In this document: positions 7,915-16,561 of the stretch, piece after piece | How the letters are laid out: each line of letters begins with the position of its first letter | How positions within the stretch are numbered: the first letter of the stretch is position 1 | Assembly: GCF_016908855.1 (NCBI RefSeq) | Contig: NZ_JAFBER010000001.1 | Location: 248,001 to 312,000, forward strand | Direction: 5' to 3' | From: Scopulibacillus daqui | GTDB lineage: Bacteria > Bacillota > Bacilli > Bacillales > Sporolactobacillaceae | Length of the DNA: 64,000 bases | Notes under the pieces: model-generated | Databases searched by the model: none | What the model saw: the letters and a program-made list of their open reading frames with translations, nothing else | What the model was told of the DNA's origin: nothing | Position numbers and translations under genes: made by a program

Positions 7915-9525
7915 TTACCTCTTGGATGCCCGCCAGCCGGCTTGCCGCGCTTCAGCTTCAGAACAAAACCATCTGACAACATGAGTTGTTCTATCATAAT
8001 ATTCATCCCCTGGAAGGTGGTAGATGTGATTTCGGGAACCTTTAATGTCGCAGCCGGGTTGATGGTCAGATCCAGATGAATCAGACGAATGATTTGAATA
8101 GTTATGAGTGTCAGCTCCATCAGATTGGATATTTGTACTCGAATGTGATGGTTTCGCTGATATTGAATGATGTGTCACATGATTGTCTCGATGACTCGAA
8201 TCATTATCTTGCGCCGGACATCCGCGCGTTGATTCCCCATGTTCAGATGCCCATTTGCATGCGATTTTCAAGTTGTATCTGTCATTCTTTTCATCAACAT
8301 AATTGGGTATGCTCCATATATTTAATTTATGAGCTTTTGCTTCATCTTGCGCATCATCTAATTTGGATAGATAAGTTGTGTCATTATATACATAGCCAAC
8401 ACGAGCAAGCCCCTGGCGCACAACGTCTTCATTATACATATCGTTTGGCGTAATAAACACATAAGCTAGAAGTCTATTATACTTATCTCTTTTTTCAATA
8501 CCTTCTTTGATATAGATATGTTTTCCTACGGGCAGTTTTTCTTCTGCATACGCTGCCGCTTCTCTGCTGTAAGGCTCGACCGGCTTACTTGGATGAACAT
8601 CTTCAGGCGTATCAATCAACAGCATTCTTATTTCTTCATCTTTGCCGTTTATCGTCACATGAATGGTATCGCCATCAACATTTTTGGATACAACCGCTGG
8701 GATAAGGTCTTTTGGAACGCTAGACTTTTTAGGTTTATGTACGGAATCGGTTGAAGCTTTTTTAATTGAATGATTATTATCAGAATTATTGTCTTTAGAA
8801 TGATTATCATTGAATTTATGAGATGAGTGCTTCTCAACATGCGTCGCTGCTGTTTCAGTTTTAGAATGATCGGAATGGGTATCTGTGTCACCGGAAGCAA
8901 CACTGATCATCATAAAACACCATAAGCATAATCCGCCATAAATGAGACCCGCTGAAAATCGTTTTTTATGTTTGATTTTATATGGGTTAATGAGACCAAT
9001 GATAAACAGGATTAAAGAAATTAATGTTGCGATGCCGAAGTACGTACTTGAAAGATCGCCTGGTGTTAAGACGTCTATCAGTGCTATTAAAAGTGAAAGA
9101 TAGACGATAGAAGCCAAAAGGGTTTTCCATGGTGTTTGGCTTCTGAAACCAATGATCTTTTGGTACCATTTTCTTTCTACTTTTTCAAATTCAATGCTTT
9201 TTTGTTCTTCCAAAAACTTTTTAATCTCTTGACCGTTGCTATCAAATTCAATTCGGTCAGAACCAAAGTAGAAAATCGTTCGAATAAATAAAAAATCAAC
9301 TTTTGCTTTGCTTTTTTCTGGCCATATATAGCGTTCTTTTTCTTCTAGACAGCCATCGTTAAGCGCATAAATAATAATGCCTTCGTCTGTTATTGCAGCA
9401 AGGCTTCTCGTGCTGTTGTTGATTTTTGTGTTTACTGCCCACTTGGCTTCCGGATGCGCCAGCTTTATCTTCTTCTCTAAAATTTTTAACTCTGACTCTT
9501 TCTTTTCTGATTTTTTGCCGCTCAA
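7915..9525 (-). CDS. Membrane-anchored thermonuclease (SNase) with C-terminal sunset domain
   Basis: 536 aa. Residues 1-120 are soluble and PH-like. Three TM helices follow (about 134-153, 161-180, 190-210), then a His/Ser/Asp-rich linker (214-270), an SNase domain (273-410) and a second low-complexity linker. A sunset-type C-terminal domain (491-536) carries Cys492, [12 protein letters not shown] and [18 protein letters not shown]. SNase catalytic residues are present: DGDT, Arg300, Asp305, Glu322, Arg351. The nuclease domain probably faces outside. The start is TTG 9525 with GGGGGAG five bases upstream. Family members degrade DNA/RNA extracellularly. The N-terminal PH-like domain fused to a TM bundle is unusual. 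Confidence 0.85.
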   Translation of the reverse strand: MSGKKSEKKESELKILEKKIKLAHPEAKWAVNTKINNSTRSLAAITDEGIIIYALNDGCLEEKERYIWPEKSKAKVDFLFIRTIFYFGSDRIEFDSNGQEIKKFLEEQKSIEFEKVERKWYQKIIGFRSQTPWKTLLASIVYLSLLIALIDVLTPGDLSSTYFGIATLISLILFIIGLINPYKIKHKKRFSAGLIYGGLCLWCFMMISVASGDTDTHSDHSKTETAATHVEKHSSHKFNDNHSKDNNSDNNHSIKKASTDSVHKPKKSSVPKDLIPAVVSKNVDGDTIHVTINGKDEEIRMLLIDTPEDVHPSKPVEPYSREAAAYAEEKLPVGKHIYIKEGIEKRDKYNRLLAYVFITPNDMYNEDVVRQGLARVGYVYNDTTYLSKLDDAQDEAKAHKLNIWSIPNYVDEKNDRYNLKIACKWASEHGESTRGCPAQDNDSSHRDNHVTHHSISAKPSHSSTNIQSDGADTHNYSNHSSDSSGSDHQPGCDIKGSRNHIYHLPGDEYYDRTTHVVRWFCSEAEARQAGWRASKR

Positions 9526-9748
9526 TTTAACTCCCCCTATACATAAAACATTACGTTAATATATATAACAAAAAATTCCTCTTTTTTGAAGATAGATTTT
9601 CCTTATAGAAGCAGTAATGGCCGATTAATGTGAATATCTCCAGAAAATAATTTGAAATTTGTGAATTTCCATTGATTCCAAACTGAGGGTATTTGACCTT
9701 TTACCTAAATGAGATTCATGCTGTTATCAAAGGAAGCCGCGTAAAAGT

Positions 9749-9793
9749 AGCAGCAGCTAAATGGCTTTAGCTTCATTTAGCTGCTGCTTTGTT
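9749..9793. terminator. Strong hairpin terminator
   Basis: Fifteen-base perfect stem AGCAGCAGCTAAATG (9749-9763) / CATTTAGCTGCTGCT (9774-9788) followed by TTGTTT. It lies downstream of the PrsW-like gene. The rest of 9526-9832 shows no gene. Confidence 0.75.
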
Positions 9794-9832
9794 TATTTGG
9801 TTTAAACTAATTTGGCAGTTTGTTCCCGTCCT

Positions 9833-10912
9833 TTACTTATAATATGTAAAGGCGAGGCTTCTTTTCTTTTCATTGATTTCATTTAGGCCGATGCGGATCA
9901 TCCAGAAAACAAAAATCCAGGATATAACTGTCAGAGTAATTTGTCCGAATGGATAAATGCCTGGCATAGGTGAATCCCAAAGAGCGTGCATTGCCACGAC
10001 TAGAATAAATATAAACATGAATTTCGGTTTCATCAGCATATTTAACTGAAATTTCGAATCGCCTTGGACCCTGCACATGGCAGCTCCTGTCAAGGCCGCC
10101 CACGCAACATGTCCTCCCGGGGAAAATATACTTCGCCACAATATGGTATTGTAAAGCATAGGGAAGCTGCCGGAGAGGAGTGACCGTAATGCATAACCAG
10201 CAGTTTCAAAAGCCCCGAAACCAGCCCCGACTGCGGCTCCAAGCAACAGTCCATTAAGTATATATTTATATTTAAGGTCACGGACAAAAAAGATAACAAC
10301 GACAACTTTGGCCAGCTCCTCAACGATTCCGATCGTAATGGGATTAATGTTGTTTCTAAGTAAATCATAAAAGACCAGCGCCACTAAAAGAGCAAGGATA
10401 CCCCCGACAAGGACGACATAGACAATTTTATAAATGGCAATATTCTGAGGAGCGTTCATTTCCCAGAAAAAAACCAGAGTCGTTATCGGCACACCAAAAG
10501 AACCGACAATAATAAGACCGGGTATAAAGTTTATATTTCCGAAAAAATTCACGCCCATATATAGTCCCAAATAAGCGAAAAGCGCAATAAGGAAAATCCT
10601 CGCAAAAAGCCATGGTTTTGGCCATGTCCCCTCTACTTCATCGATAGCAGGCGTTGTTAGCGAAGTGCCGACAATAAAAAGCCGTTCAGCCTCGACCTCG
10701 CTATGTTTTCGGAACACGCGCGAAAAGATATTTCGAAATTTAGGTTTAACCGAACGAAAGTCGCTCGGAATCTCATCAACAATTTGTGCAAATTCATAAA
10801 ACAGGCTGTTAGGATCCTGCTCTGGTGTGTTGCCATTCAACAATTCCTGTCCACACGTTAAGCAAAGCTTCGTCCCTTGCGGATTAGAATAGTCACAATT
10901 TGGGCATTTCAT
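9833..10912 (-). CDS. PrsW-type intramembrane metalloprotease with N-terminal zinc ribbon
   Basis: 359 aa. Residues 1-25 form a zinc ribbon (Cys3, Cys6, Cys17, Cys20); about eight TM helices follow. PrsW signature motifs are intact: EELAK (Glu198-Glu199), GAGFGAFE (Glu236), GGHVAWA (His268) and MHALWD (His309). PrsW of B. subtilis makes the site-1 cut of anti-sigma RsiW; members with ribbons have unknown substrates. No sigma/anti-sigma pair is nearby, so the target cannot be inferred. ATG 10912 is followed directly by the CPNC motif. Confidence 0.88.
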   Translation of the reverse strand: MKCPNCDYSNPQGTKLCLTCGQELLNGNTPEQDPNSLFYEFAQIVDEIPSDFRSVKPKFRNIFSRVFRKHSEVEAERLFIVGTSLTTPAIDEVEGTWPKPWLFARIFLIALFAYLGLYMGVNFFGNINFIPGLIIVGSFGVPITTLVFFWEMNAPQNIAIYKIVYVVLVGGILALLVALVFYDLLRNNINPITIGIVEELAKVVVVIFFVRDLKYKYILNGLLLGAAVGAGFGAFETAGYALRSLLSGSFPMLYNTILWRSIFSPGGHVAWAALTGAAMCRVQGDSKFQLNMLMKPKFMFIFILVVAMHALWDSPMPGIYPFGQITLTVISWIFVFWMIRIGLNEINEKKRSLAFTYYK

Positions 10913-11131
10913 TTATCTTCATCCCTTCGTAAACATCAATAAATCATTCCGTATTTATAATATGGCAAAACGAGATGTCAGCCGGCTTCACCCATTCTTT
11001 GATAATATGTGTGAAATAAAGGGAAAATAAACAAAATAAGTCCAAATTGATGCTTGTCCAAGATGGGTTGATTGACGTGAGGATTCATTCATTTGGAATA
11101 AAAAAAATGAAGTGTCAAGCACAATAAAAAA

Positions 11132-11160
11132 CCTATATCCGGTCATTTTACCGATATAGG
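11132..11160 (-). terminator. Terminator of the small gene at 11164
   Basis: CCTATATC-C-GGT paired with ACCGATATAGG, one bulge. On the minus strand it runs into TTTTTT. Confidence 0.75.
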
Positions 11161-11163
11161 ATG

Positions 11164-11319
11164 TTAGTGAATGACGTTTTCTTTTTTAGTCTTCACTTTG
11201 TTAACCAGCCACTGCACAAAATCTCTTTCTTTCTTATTTAAAGTCCGTCCCAGTTTTCTTTCAAATTCATAAAACAGGATACTGTACTCATCTATTCTAA
11301 CTGCCGTTGTTCTTGACAT
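11164..11319 (-). CDS. Small conserved-looking hypothetical protein (51 aa)
   Basis: ATG 11319 to TAA gives MSRTTAVRIDEYSILFYEFE then RKLGRTLNKKERDFVQWLVN, a soluble basic helical protein. AGGAG lies about 14 bases before the ATG, rather far. It has its own terminator right after the stop, which supports a real gene. Function unknown; the pattern (short N-terminal strand plus helix with F/W/L positions) suggests a small structural or regulatory partner. Confidence 0.65.
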   Translation of the reverse strand: MSRTTAVRIDEYSILFYEFERKLGRTLNKKERDFVQWLVNKVKTKKENVIH

Positions 11320-11566
11320 AATCTTTAAAACCACTCCTAAAAAAGATCTTTGTTCATATTTTACAACATGATCATTAAAAGCGGAATATGATTTTCGAAT
11401 ATTTAGAAATTAAACACAAAAAATAGAATATATTACGGAACATATAGGGGAGAAATGTTCTAATAAACGGATAGAGTCTTTTCCTTTCCTGATGATTATG
11501 CAAACTTCTTAGAGCAAAAATCTCAATATTAAATTGCCAACGTTAAAGCATTTGCCCATAACAAAC

Positions 11567-12103
11567 TTAAAAATCAATTCGATAAAAACTAAAAGTCACA
11601 GGAATATTTTTGGGCTGCCAAAGTTCATCATAGGAATATCGGTAGTTCATTCCCAATTTTTCCAAAACTCTGCCGCTTCCAACGTTGTTTACATCATGGG
11701 TAGCTATGATGAACTAAAATCCATTTTGTTTCAATCGTTCTAGCAGCGCCTTGCCGGCTTCCGTCGCAATGCCTTTCCCCCAGCGGCTTTTTATAAGCCC
11801 ATAACCTAATTCAGCGCTTCCTTTTTCTTTATTGATTCCAGAAACACCGATATAGCCAATGACTTTATGGCTTGCTTTTTCTTCGATCGCATAGCGGTAA
11901 GCTATCTCTTGCTCATATTCCTTGTATATATTGTTATATAGATATTCTTTGGTTTCTTCAATGGACTGAAACGGGAACCACGGAAGATATTTATTGACTT
12001 CTTCATCGTGATAGATTTCATACATATCTTGCAAATCATTATCGGAGAACTTTCTTAATATGAATCGATCTGTTTCGATAGTTGGTGTATTTGATTTTTT
12101 CAT
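11567..12103 (-). pseudogene. GNAT acetyltransferase with internal TAG stop
   Basis: The first 129 codons encode a RimJ/RimL-like GNAT (ETDRFILRKFSDNDL, then GYGLIKSRWGKGIATEAGKA as the acetyl-CoA loop). A TAG at 11716-11714 stops it, but the same frame continues for 49 more codons: FIIATHDVNNVGSGRVLEKL, then GMNYRYSYDELWQPKN. These are exactly the missing C-terminal helix and strands of the fold. One nonsense change (for example from CAG) explains it. Without the C-terminal part acetyl-CoA binding would be lost, unless the stop is read through. Confidence 0.85.
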
Positions 12104-12276
12104 TTATTTCTCTCCTTCAATAGTTTAGAACCAATGCGTCGTCCTTTCCATGTGTACCTTGCCTTATTGGAAGACGCTGGCAAGTTCATATTCCTATAAG
12201 CGCCAAGCGCCGCCAACAGAACGGTATCTATTCCTTATTTTAAAATATTTTGATTTAAGTCGATATATGAAGATGC

Positions 12277-12598
12277 GTTTTTAACAATTATGAACAAAAT
12301 GGTAAACAAGGTAAATTAGAGAAAGGAAACGTTGTCATGTGGCAATATAACTTCAAAGCAAAAGTTGATGGCGTTTGCGGCGATGTTGATGCAAATATTA
12401 TCTATGATTCTTTCTTTGATTTAATGAAAAGAAAGAAACCTGATAAGCCGGTACTTCCTGATACGCAGAAGCCTTCAACGCCTTCGCATACAACAAAAAT
12501 TTATGGTTGTTAAAAGAGGGGATACACTGTCAGGCATTGCAGCTAAATTTGGCACATCAGTTTCATCTATCGCAAAAACAGTGCAATCTGTCCAATAA
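12277..12598 (+). pseudogene. Phage-type lysin remnant (GH25 end plus LysM)
   Basis: A startless frame reads VVMWQYNFKAKVDGVCGDVD, the last strand of a GH25 lysozyme domain (WQY..VDGV.G.VD). A linker rich in Pro/Lys/Thr follows. After a frameshift near 12508 a LysM segment appears, VKRGDTLSGIAAKFGTSVSS, ending at TAA. The catalytic Asp/Glu part is missing. This is debris of a phage or autolysin-type endolysin. Confidence 0.8.
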
Positions 12599-12607
12599 TG
12601 ATTAACT

Positions 12608-12640
12608 CCCCCGTATCTGTGTGGATGCGGGGGGGTTATT
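12608..12640 (+). terminator. Terminator after lysin remnant
   Basis: CCCCCGTATC paired with GGATGCGGGGG (one mismatch), then TTATTT. Confidence 0.65.
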
Positions 12641-12782
12641 TACATAAAAGAAATCCCCTAAATGCGTAAGGTCTAACAAAATAAACACTTAAGGGGATTT
12701 GGGTTTGTGAAATCGTCTTTACATGTTATACAAAAAATATAATAAGAAAAATTAAAAACAGTAAAATCCCTAATATGCATAA

Positions 12783-13379
12783 TCACTTTATACTAGTGGA
12801 TATAAACATAGAGGCATCTTGATTCTTAAAAATACGATTTCCATAATAAAATGTCTTAATTTCAGTTGATTTAAAGCCAACTTCATATAACCATTTTTTC
12901 AATTCTGCATGCGAAAAACCGTTATGAACTTTTGGGTGGCTTATTTTATTATTTTTGTCAAAATCTACAATAATTAACTTGCCGCCATTATTTAAAATGT
13001 TGAAAAGCACTTGTAAAATCTTTTTAGTATCTGGAATATGAAGTAGGACTAATGACATTAGAATAATGTCTGCCTTAAGTTTAGGGGTTTCTTGAGTAAA
13101 GTCTGAATAAAGCACTTTTGAGTTTGTAATTCCCTTGTGTGAAATCTTAGCTTTCGCAACCTCTAACATTTCCTTTGATGAATCTACTAACAAAATAGAA
13201 TCAACTAAATCTGATAACTCTAAACTAATTAGACCCGTGCCACTCCCATAGTCTATTAACGATTTTGACTTACTATTTAGTAACTTTGGTTTTACTTCCT
13301 TAACTATAACTTTAGCTAATTCAATTCTTTCTTCTGTATCATATCTTTTTGCCATCTTTTCAAATGCGTTATCTTCCAT
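12783..13379 (-). CDS. Class I SAM-dependent methyltransferase
   Basis: 198 aa with motif I LIDYGSGTGLISLELS (about residues 41-56), acidic motif II ILLVDSSKEML, motif IV ADIILMSLVLLHI and a NNGGKLIIVDFD strand. This is a small-molecule-type methyltransferase (UbiE/Coq5-like fold) with no extra domain to point to a substrate. It is encoded in the AT-rich accessory region between lysin debris and the toxin module. Confidence 0.8.
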   Translation of the reverse strand: MEDNAFEKMAKRYDTEERIELAKVIVKEVKPKLLNSKSKSLIDYGSGTGLISLELSDLVDSILLVDSSKEMLEVAKAKISHKGITNSKVLYSDFTQETPKLKADIILMSLVLLHIPDTKKILQVLFNILNNGGKLIIVDFDKNNKISHPKVHNGFSHAELKKWLYEVGFKSTEIKTFYYGNRIFKNQDASMFISTSIK

Positions 13380-13627
13380 ATGCTACTCTCCTATTTAACT
13401 AAAAATTGTCCATTCTCCTTCTCGGGTGTTGTTCCATTAACCTGCCCCGTTAATTGAACAAACTATGAGAATTTTGTTGAATAAAAAATACTCCAATATG
13501 CAATGATTCTATATTTAAATAATACATTAACTTTAATAACCATACTACCAAAAAGACGGGATGTACGAGAATAACATTGCTAAGATTTTGAATTTATAAT
13601 TGTGTATTTAACCGAGTTTTCCCCCGC

Positions 13628-13655
13628 ACCCGTTTGGATACGGGCTTTTTTATTT
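13628..13655 (+). terminator. Terminator-like hairpin before toxin module
   Basis: CCCGT / ACGGG stem followed by CTTTTTTATTT. The surrounding CCCCCGCACCCG text resembles the hairpin at 12608, so both may derive from the same phage or lysin gene end. Confidence 0.6.
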
Positions 13656-13670
13656 GTCTATAAACATCAT

Positions 13671-13753
13671 GTTATTTTTAAATTCAAAAAAATGGTTTTA
13701 ACCTTATTGGAACAAATGGTAAAATTAACTTAATCACAATAAAAAGGTGTTGG
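13671..13753 (+). repeat. Toxin/immunity leader repeat, copy C
   Basis: Third copy of the leader, upstream of the intact immunity-toxin-partner operon. Candidate promoter TTTAAC, 17 bases, TAAAAT lies inside. The copy ends in AAAAAGGTGT, the ribosome site for TTG 13754. Confidence 0.85.
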
Positions 13754-14068
13754 TTGAAGATTAAAAAGAAAGTATGGATAATTATTAGTTCTATTATTGC
13801 TATTATTTTAGTTTTCGTAATTTTAATTGGAGGTGTCTATTTGAAACATAAACATGATGAAAAAGAATTAGTGGCGCAATCGGAAAAAGTGGCGGAGAAA
13901 TATATAAAGGAAAAAGAGCATTCAGATGTTGAATTTACACATTATGAGTTTACGCCTATGCATACACTCATGCTATATGGATATTTCAAAAAAAATAATA
14001 AGGAGATTGTTGTTCAAATGGAGAAAAATGGTCACAAATTGGAGGTGGGAAGTTATGCAAAGGAATAA
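13754..14068 (+). CDS. Candidate immunity protein of the lipase toxin, paralog C (one-TM)
   Basis: 104 aa from TTG 13754 (AAGGTG five bases upstream). It has a KIKKK basic start, a TM helix (about residues 8-29), then KHKHDEKELVAQSEKVAEKY and a small domain with YEFTPMHTLMLYGYF. No lipobox Cys, so it is a TM-anchored rather than lipidated protein. Its last 14 bases overlap the toxin start, which is the order expected for making immunity first. The role is inferred from position, topology and the presence of extra paralogs at 5235 and 5766. Known T7SS lipase immunity proteins are lipoproteins, so this is a variation. Confidence 0.7.
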   Translation: MKIKKKVWIIISSIIAIILVFVILIGGVYLKHKHDEKELVAQSEKVAEKYIKEKEHSDVEFTHYEFTPMHTLMLYGYFKKNNKEIVVQMEKNGHKLEVGSYAKE

Positions 14069-15245
14069 TAATTCTAAACGTTCAATTGCTATTACTGATC
14101 ATACGTTTCGTCAGTTTTCCGGATTTGCTTATAATAAAAAGATTCCGCCAAAAGTTCCGGTTGATAAAATTACTTGGAAACAAGTGAATTCAAAAAAATG
14201 GGAACAAAAAGACAAAAAAAGTGGCTTTCAAGCCAAAGTTTTTAAAAATGACAATCAAGTCGTCATCGCCTTCGCTGGCACTAGTCCAAGTGACATCGGT
14301 GATCTTCGGACAGATGCTGAAATGGCTCTTAATGAGAGAAAGAAAAGGCAAGAAAGAATGAAAGAACACTCTTATTCCCCTGTCGTAGGGAAGGCAATGG
14401 CCGCTGTCGACAGCTATGAGTCTAAACATGATCAATTTACAGAAGCAGATAATCTTGTAAAGGATGTAAAAAAGAAATATCCTTCTGCTAAAATTTCAGT
14501 AACTGGACATTCTTTAGGTGGTGCGTTAGCCCAATATACGGCTGCTAATCATGATCTTGAAGGTGTAACCTTTAACGCACCAGATGTAACTAATACACTT
14601 CCGGAAGACCTTCAAAAAGAAGTAAAAGAAGGCAAGTTCAATGGTAAAGTAACGAACTATGTTAATCCGAAAGATTGGATTGGCAGTGGATACATAAAAG
14701 AATTTAGACAACATGTGGGATCAACATATTACATTAATTCACCTTATAAGGGAAAACCTGAAGCCCCAAAAATAGGTATTCCGCAGTATGATATCCCTTC
14801 TGCCTTAGTGACAAACATTAAATGGTACGGTCAATCAGTGGCGGGACCAGGTTATCATTATTTAGATACAGATTATAAGTTTGATAAAGACGGTAACTTA
14901 GCTAATCCAGTTTTCGATCAAAAAACAGGTGAACAACTGATGGCTTCTCCGAGATATACTAGTGGAGGTCAAACGATCGAAGTCACCCCTGATAGATTAC
15001 GAGAACTTGCAAGCGAACTTGAACAAAGGATTGGTGTGGTCGAATCTGCGACCGGTTCTGTGGTTATGGCTGCGGAAGGACTATTCAGTGTGGAAGGCGC
15101 TAAAGAATTAAATTTAGCAGAGCTTGCGGAACGCGTTATCCAAACGGTTAAAGGTGTTCAGTATTTTCATACAGAAAAAATACAGGAACAGTCACAAATG
15201 TTGAAAGATGCAGCTTCTCGATTCGATCAAGCGGATGAGGAATAA
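14055..15245 (+). CDS. Class-3 lipase toxin with C-terminal WXG/LXG-like targeting domain
   Basis: 396 aa from ATG 14055, which has GGAGGTGG eight bases upstream; the frame is open further upstream but lacks such a site. Residues 1-60 are a family-specific cap; 66-290 form a lipase_3 alpha/beta-hydrolase fold. The nucleophile elbow is TGHSLGGALAQ (Ser153), followed by a likely Asp in VNPKDWIGSG and a His in GPGYHYLD. Residues 295-396 are helical, starting IEVTPDRLRELASELEQRIG, typical of WXG100/LXG-like T7SS export domains. No signal peptide. This catalytic-first, targeting-last order matches the reverse-arranged T7SS lipase TslA of S. aureus. Confidence 0.8.
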   Translation: MQRNNNSKRSIAITDHTFRQFSGFAYNKKIPPKVPVDKITWKQVNSKKWEQKDKKSGFQAKVFKNDNQVVIAFAGTSPSDIGDLRTDAEMALNERKKRQERMKEHSYSPVVGKAMAAVDSYESKHDQFTEADNLVKDVKKKYPSAKISVTGHSLGGALAQYTAANHDLEGVTFNAPDVTNTLPEDLQKEVKEGKFNGKVTNYVNPKDWIGSGYIKEFRQHVGSTYYINSPYKGKPEAPKIGIPQYDIPSALVTNIKWYGQSVAGPGYHYLDTDYKFDKDGNLANPVFDQKTGEQLMASPRYTSGGQTIEVTPDRLRELASELEQRIGVVESATGSVVMAAEGLFSVEGAKELNLAELAERVIQTVKGVQYFHTEKIQEQSQMLKDAASRFDQADEE

Positions 15246-15261
15246 GTAAGAAGGTGTAAGG

Positions 15262-15546
15262 ATGATAACAAAGTCATTTGGTGAAGCGGAAAATCTATGC
15301 CGATTAATTGCTTATAGAATAGATGAGGAGATTAGCGTTTTAAAAGAAACAGAAACTAAAATGAAACAAACTTTTGGACAGCTGAACGATTGGAAAGGAC
15401 ATTCCGCTGATAAAAACAAGCAAAAACTAAATTTGGCATATTTTGATATTCAGAAAAAGGCAAGCGAGCTGGAAGCACTTAAAGTGGAGCTATACGCCAA
15501 GCAACTTCAAGCAGCCTTTCCACCTGTTAATATAATTAATAAATAA
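15262..15546 (+). CDS. Small helical WxG partner protein of the lipase toxin
   Basis: 94 aa, all helical, with LNDWKGHSADKNKQKL (Trp44-x-Gly46) at the turn between two long helices, the WXG100-like hairpin. AAGGTG precedes the ATG; the gap to the toxin stop is 16 bases, so it is co-transcribed. T7SS effectors are usually exported as complexes with such small partners, and I infer that role here. Only one partner gene is visible, whereas LXG toxins often have two. No T7SS core genes (essC, esxA) lie in the window. Confidence 0.75.
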   Translation: MITKSFGEAENLCRLIAYRIDEEISVLKETETKMKQTFGQLNDWKGHSADKNKQKLNLAYFDIQKKASELEALKVELYAKQLQAAFPPVNIINK

Positions 15547-15862
15547 CAGCCCTTGAGACAAAAGGTTTAGAACGTTAAAAAAGGAGTACCTCCCCAAATC
15601 TCAAAATAATAAGTTATGGCACAAAACTGAAGAGATGGATTGAGGGACTCCATGCGTCTTTTATACGACAAGTAACCGGTATGACCTGCAAAAATTATGC
15701 AACCCTCACCCTTTCAATACGAACGCATGTACCTTAAGGGATCTGTGGGTTAAACGAAAAAGACATTAAATTTAAAGAAGGCTTATGTCAATTAGCCATA
15801 AAAATAAAACCGAAGTCTCCAATAAAATAAGCACCTAGAGTGTCTTATCCTTCCATTTTCTC
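15547..15862. other. Intergenic, no recognisable gene
   Basis: No supported ORF; short AT-rich stretches. Marks the end of the toxin operon; no clear terminator seen. Confidence 0.5.
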
Positions 15863-16348
15863 CTATATAATCCTGCTTAAAATTTCTCCAGGCAACCCTT
15901 CGATTTTACAAATCTTCTCTGATGTAAAACCTTGCTTTATTAAAATTTTTCTAGAGGGGATATTTTCAGGGCCAATAACCGCCTTTAGAATGCTCAAATT
16001 CGCTTGTTTTGCTAATTCAATTAATTGTTTTGCAATTGTACTACCATATCCTTTACCCCAATACTCAGGTAATATCATATAGCCAATTTCAGCTTCTTCG
16101 ATTTTATTTTCATTTAACGTTATATGTCCAAGCCCAATAAATTCACCCGTTACACTATCAAAAACTTTATATGAGCCATATAACTCATGTTTTTTATTGT
16201 GTTCTAATAATTTTTGATAGTTTACTTGAGCCTCTTCTAATGGAATTGCTCGTTCTGTAATTTGAGCCATAACATGTTCATTCGATACCAGTCGAAAGTA
16301 ATCCTTAAAATCTGTTGCTTTAAATTTTTTGAAGATTAGTTGATTCAT
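15863..16348 (-). CDS. GNAT-family acetyltransferase
   Basis: 161 aa from ATG 16348, preceded by GGGGGG six bases upstream; an upstream extension to 16402 lacks a ribosome site. Acetyl-CoA loop LPEYWGKGYGSTIAKQLIEL and the late AVIGPENIPSRKILIKQGFT segment are typical of RimJ/RimL-like GNATs. Substrate unknown. It lies at the edge of the accessory region. Confidence 0.85.
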   Translation of the reverse strand: MNQLIFKKFKATDFKDYFRLVSNEHVMAQITERAIPLEEAQVNYQKLLEHNKKHELYGSYKVFDSVTGEFIGLGHITLNENKIEEAEIGYMILPEYWGKGYGSTIAKQLIELAKQANLSILKAVIGPENIPSRKILIKQGFTSEKICKIEGLPGEILSRII

Positions 16349-16561
16349 TTTATTCCCCCCAAAACCTCCTTGCTTGAATAATATTATTATTCTTATTATC
16401 ATTGTACTTTAATTGGTAAAGGGCCGACACTGGAGTGATCAGGTTATTTTTAAAAGCGGTTATTCACTTTATTTTTTGTAAACGAAACAAAATAAATAAT
16501 TTTTAGTGTAAAATGAATTGACGCATTTATTTTAAACAGAACTCAAAGGATGTGAGATTGG

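Noticed and set aside
7789-8079. Open frame starting MPFSWETPIDIFPLLNMKKN
   Set aside because: Runs through the nuclease terminator and antisense to its C-terminal domain; no ribosome site and no recognisable homology.
8076-8903. Several long open frames on both strands inside the nuclease gene
   Set aside because: They are opposite-strand or shifted frames of the His/Asp/Ser-rich linker and SNase coding region; no ribosome sites and low-complexity translations.
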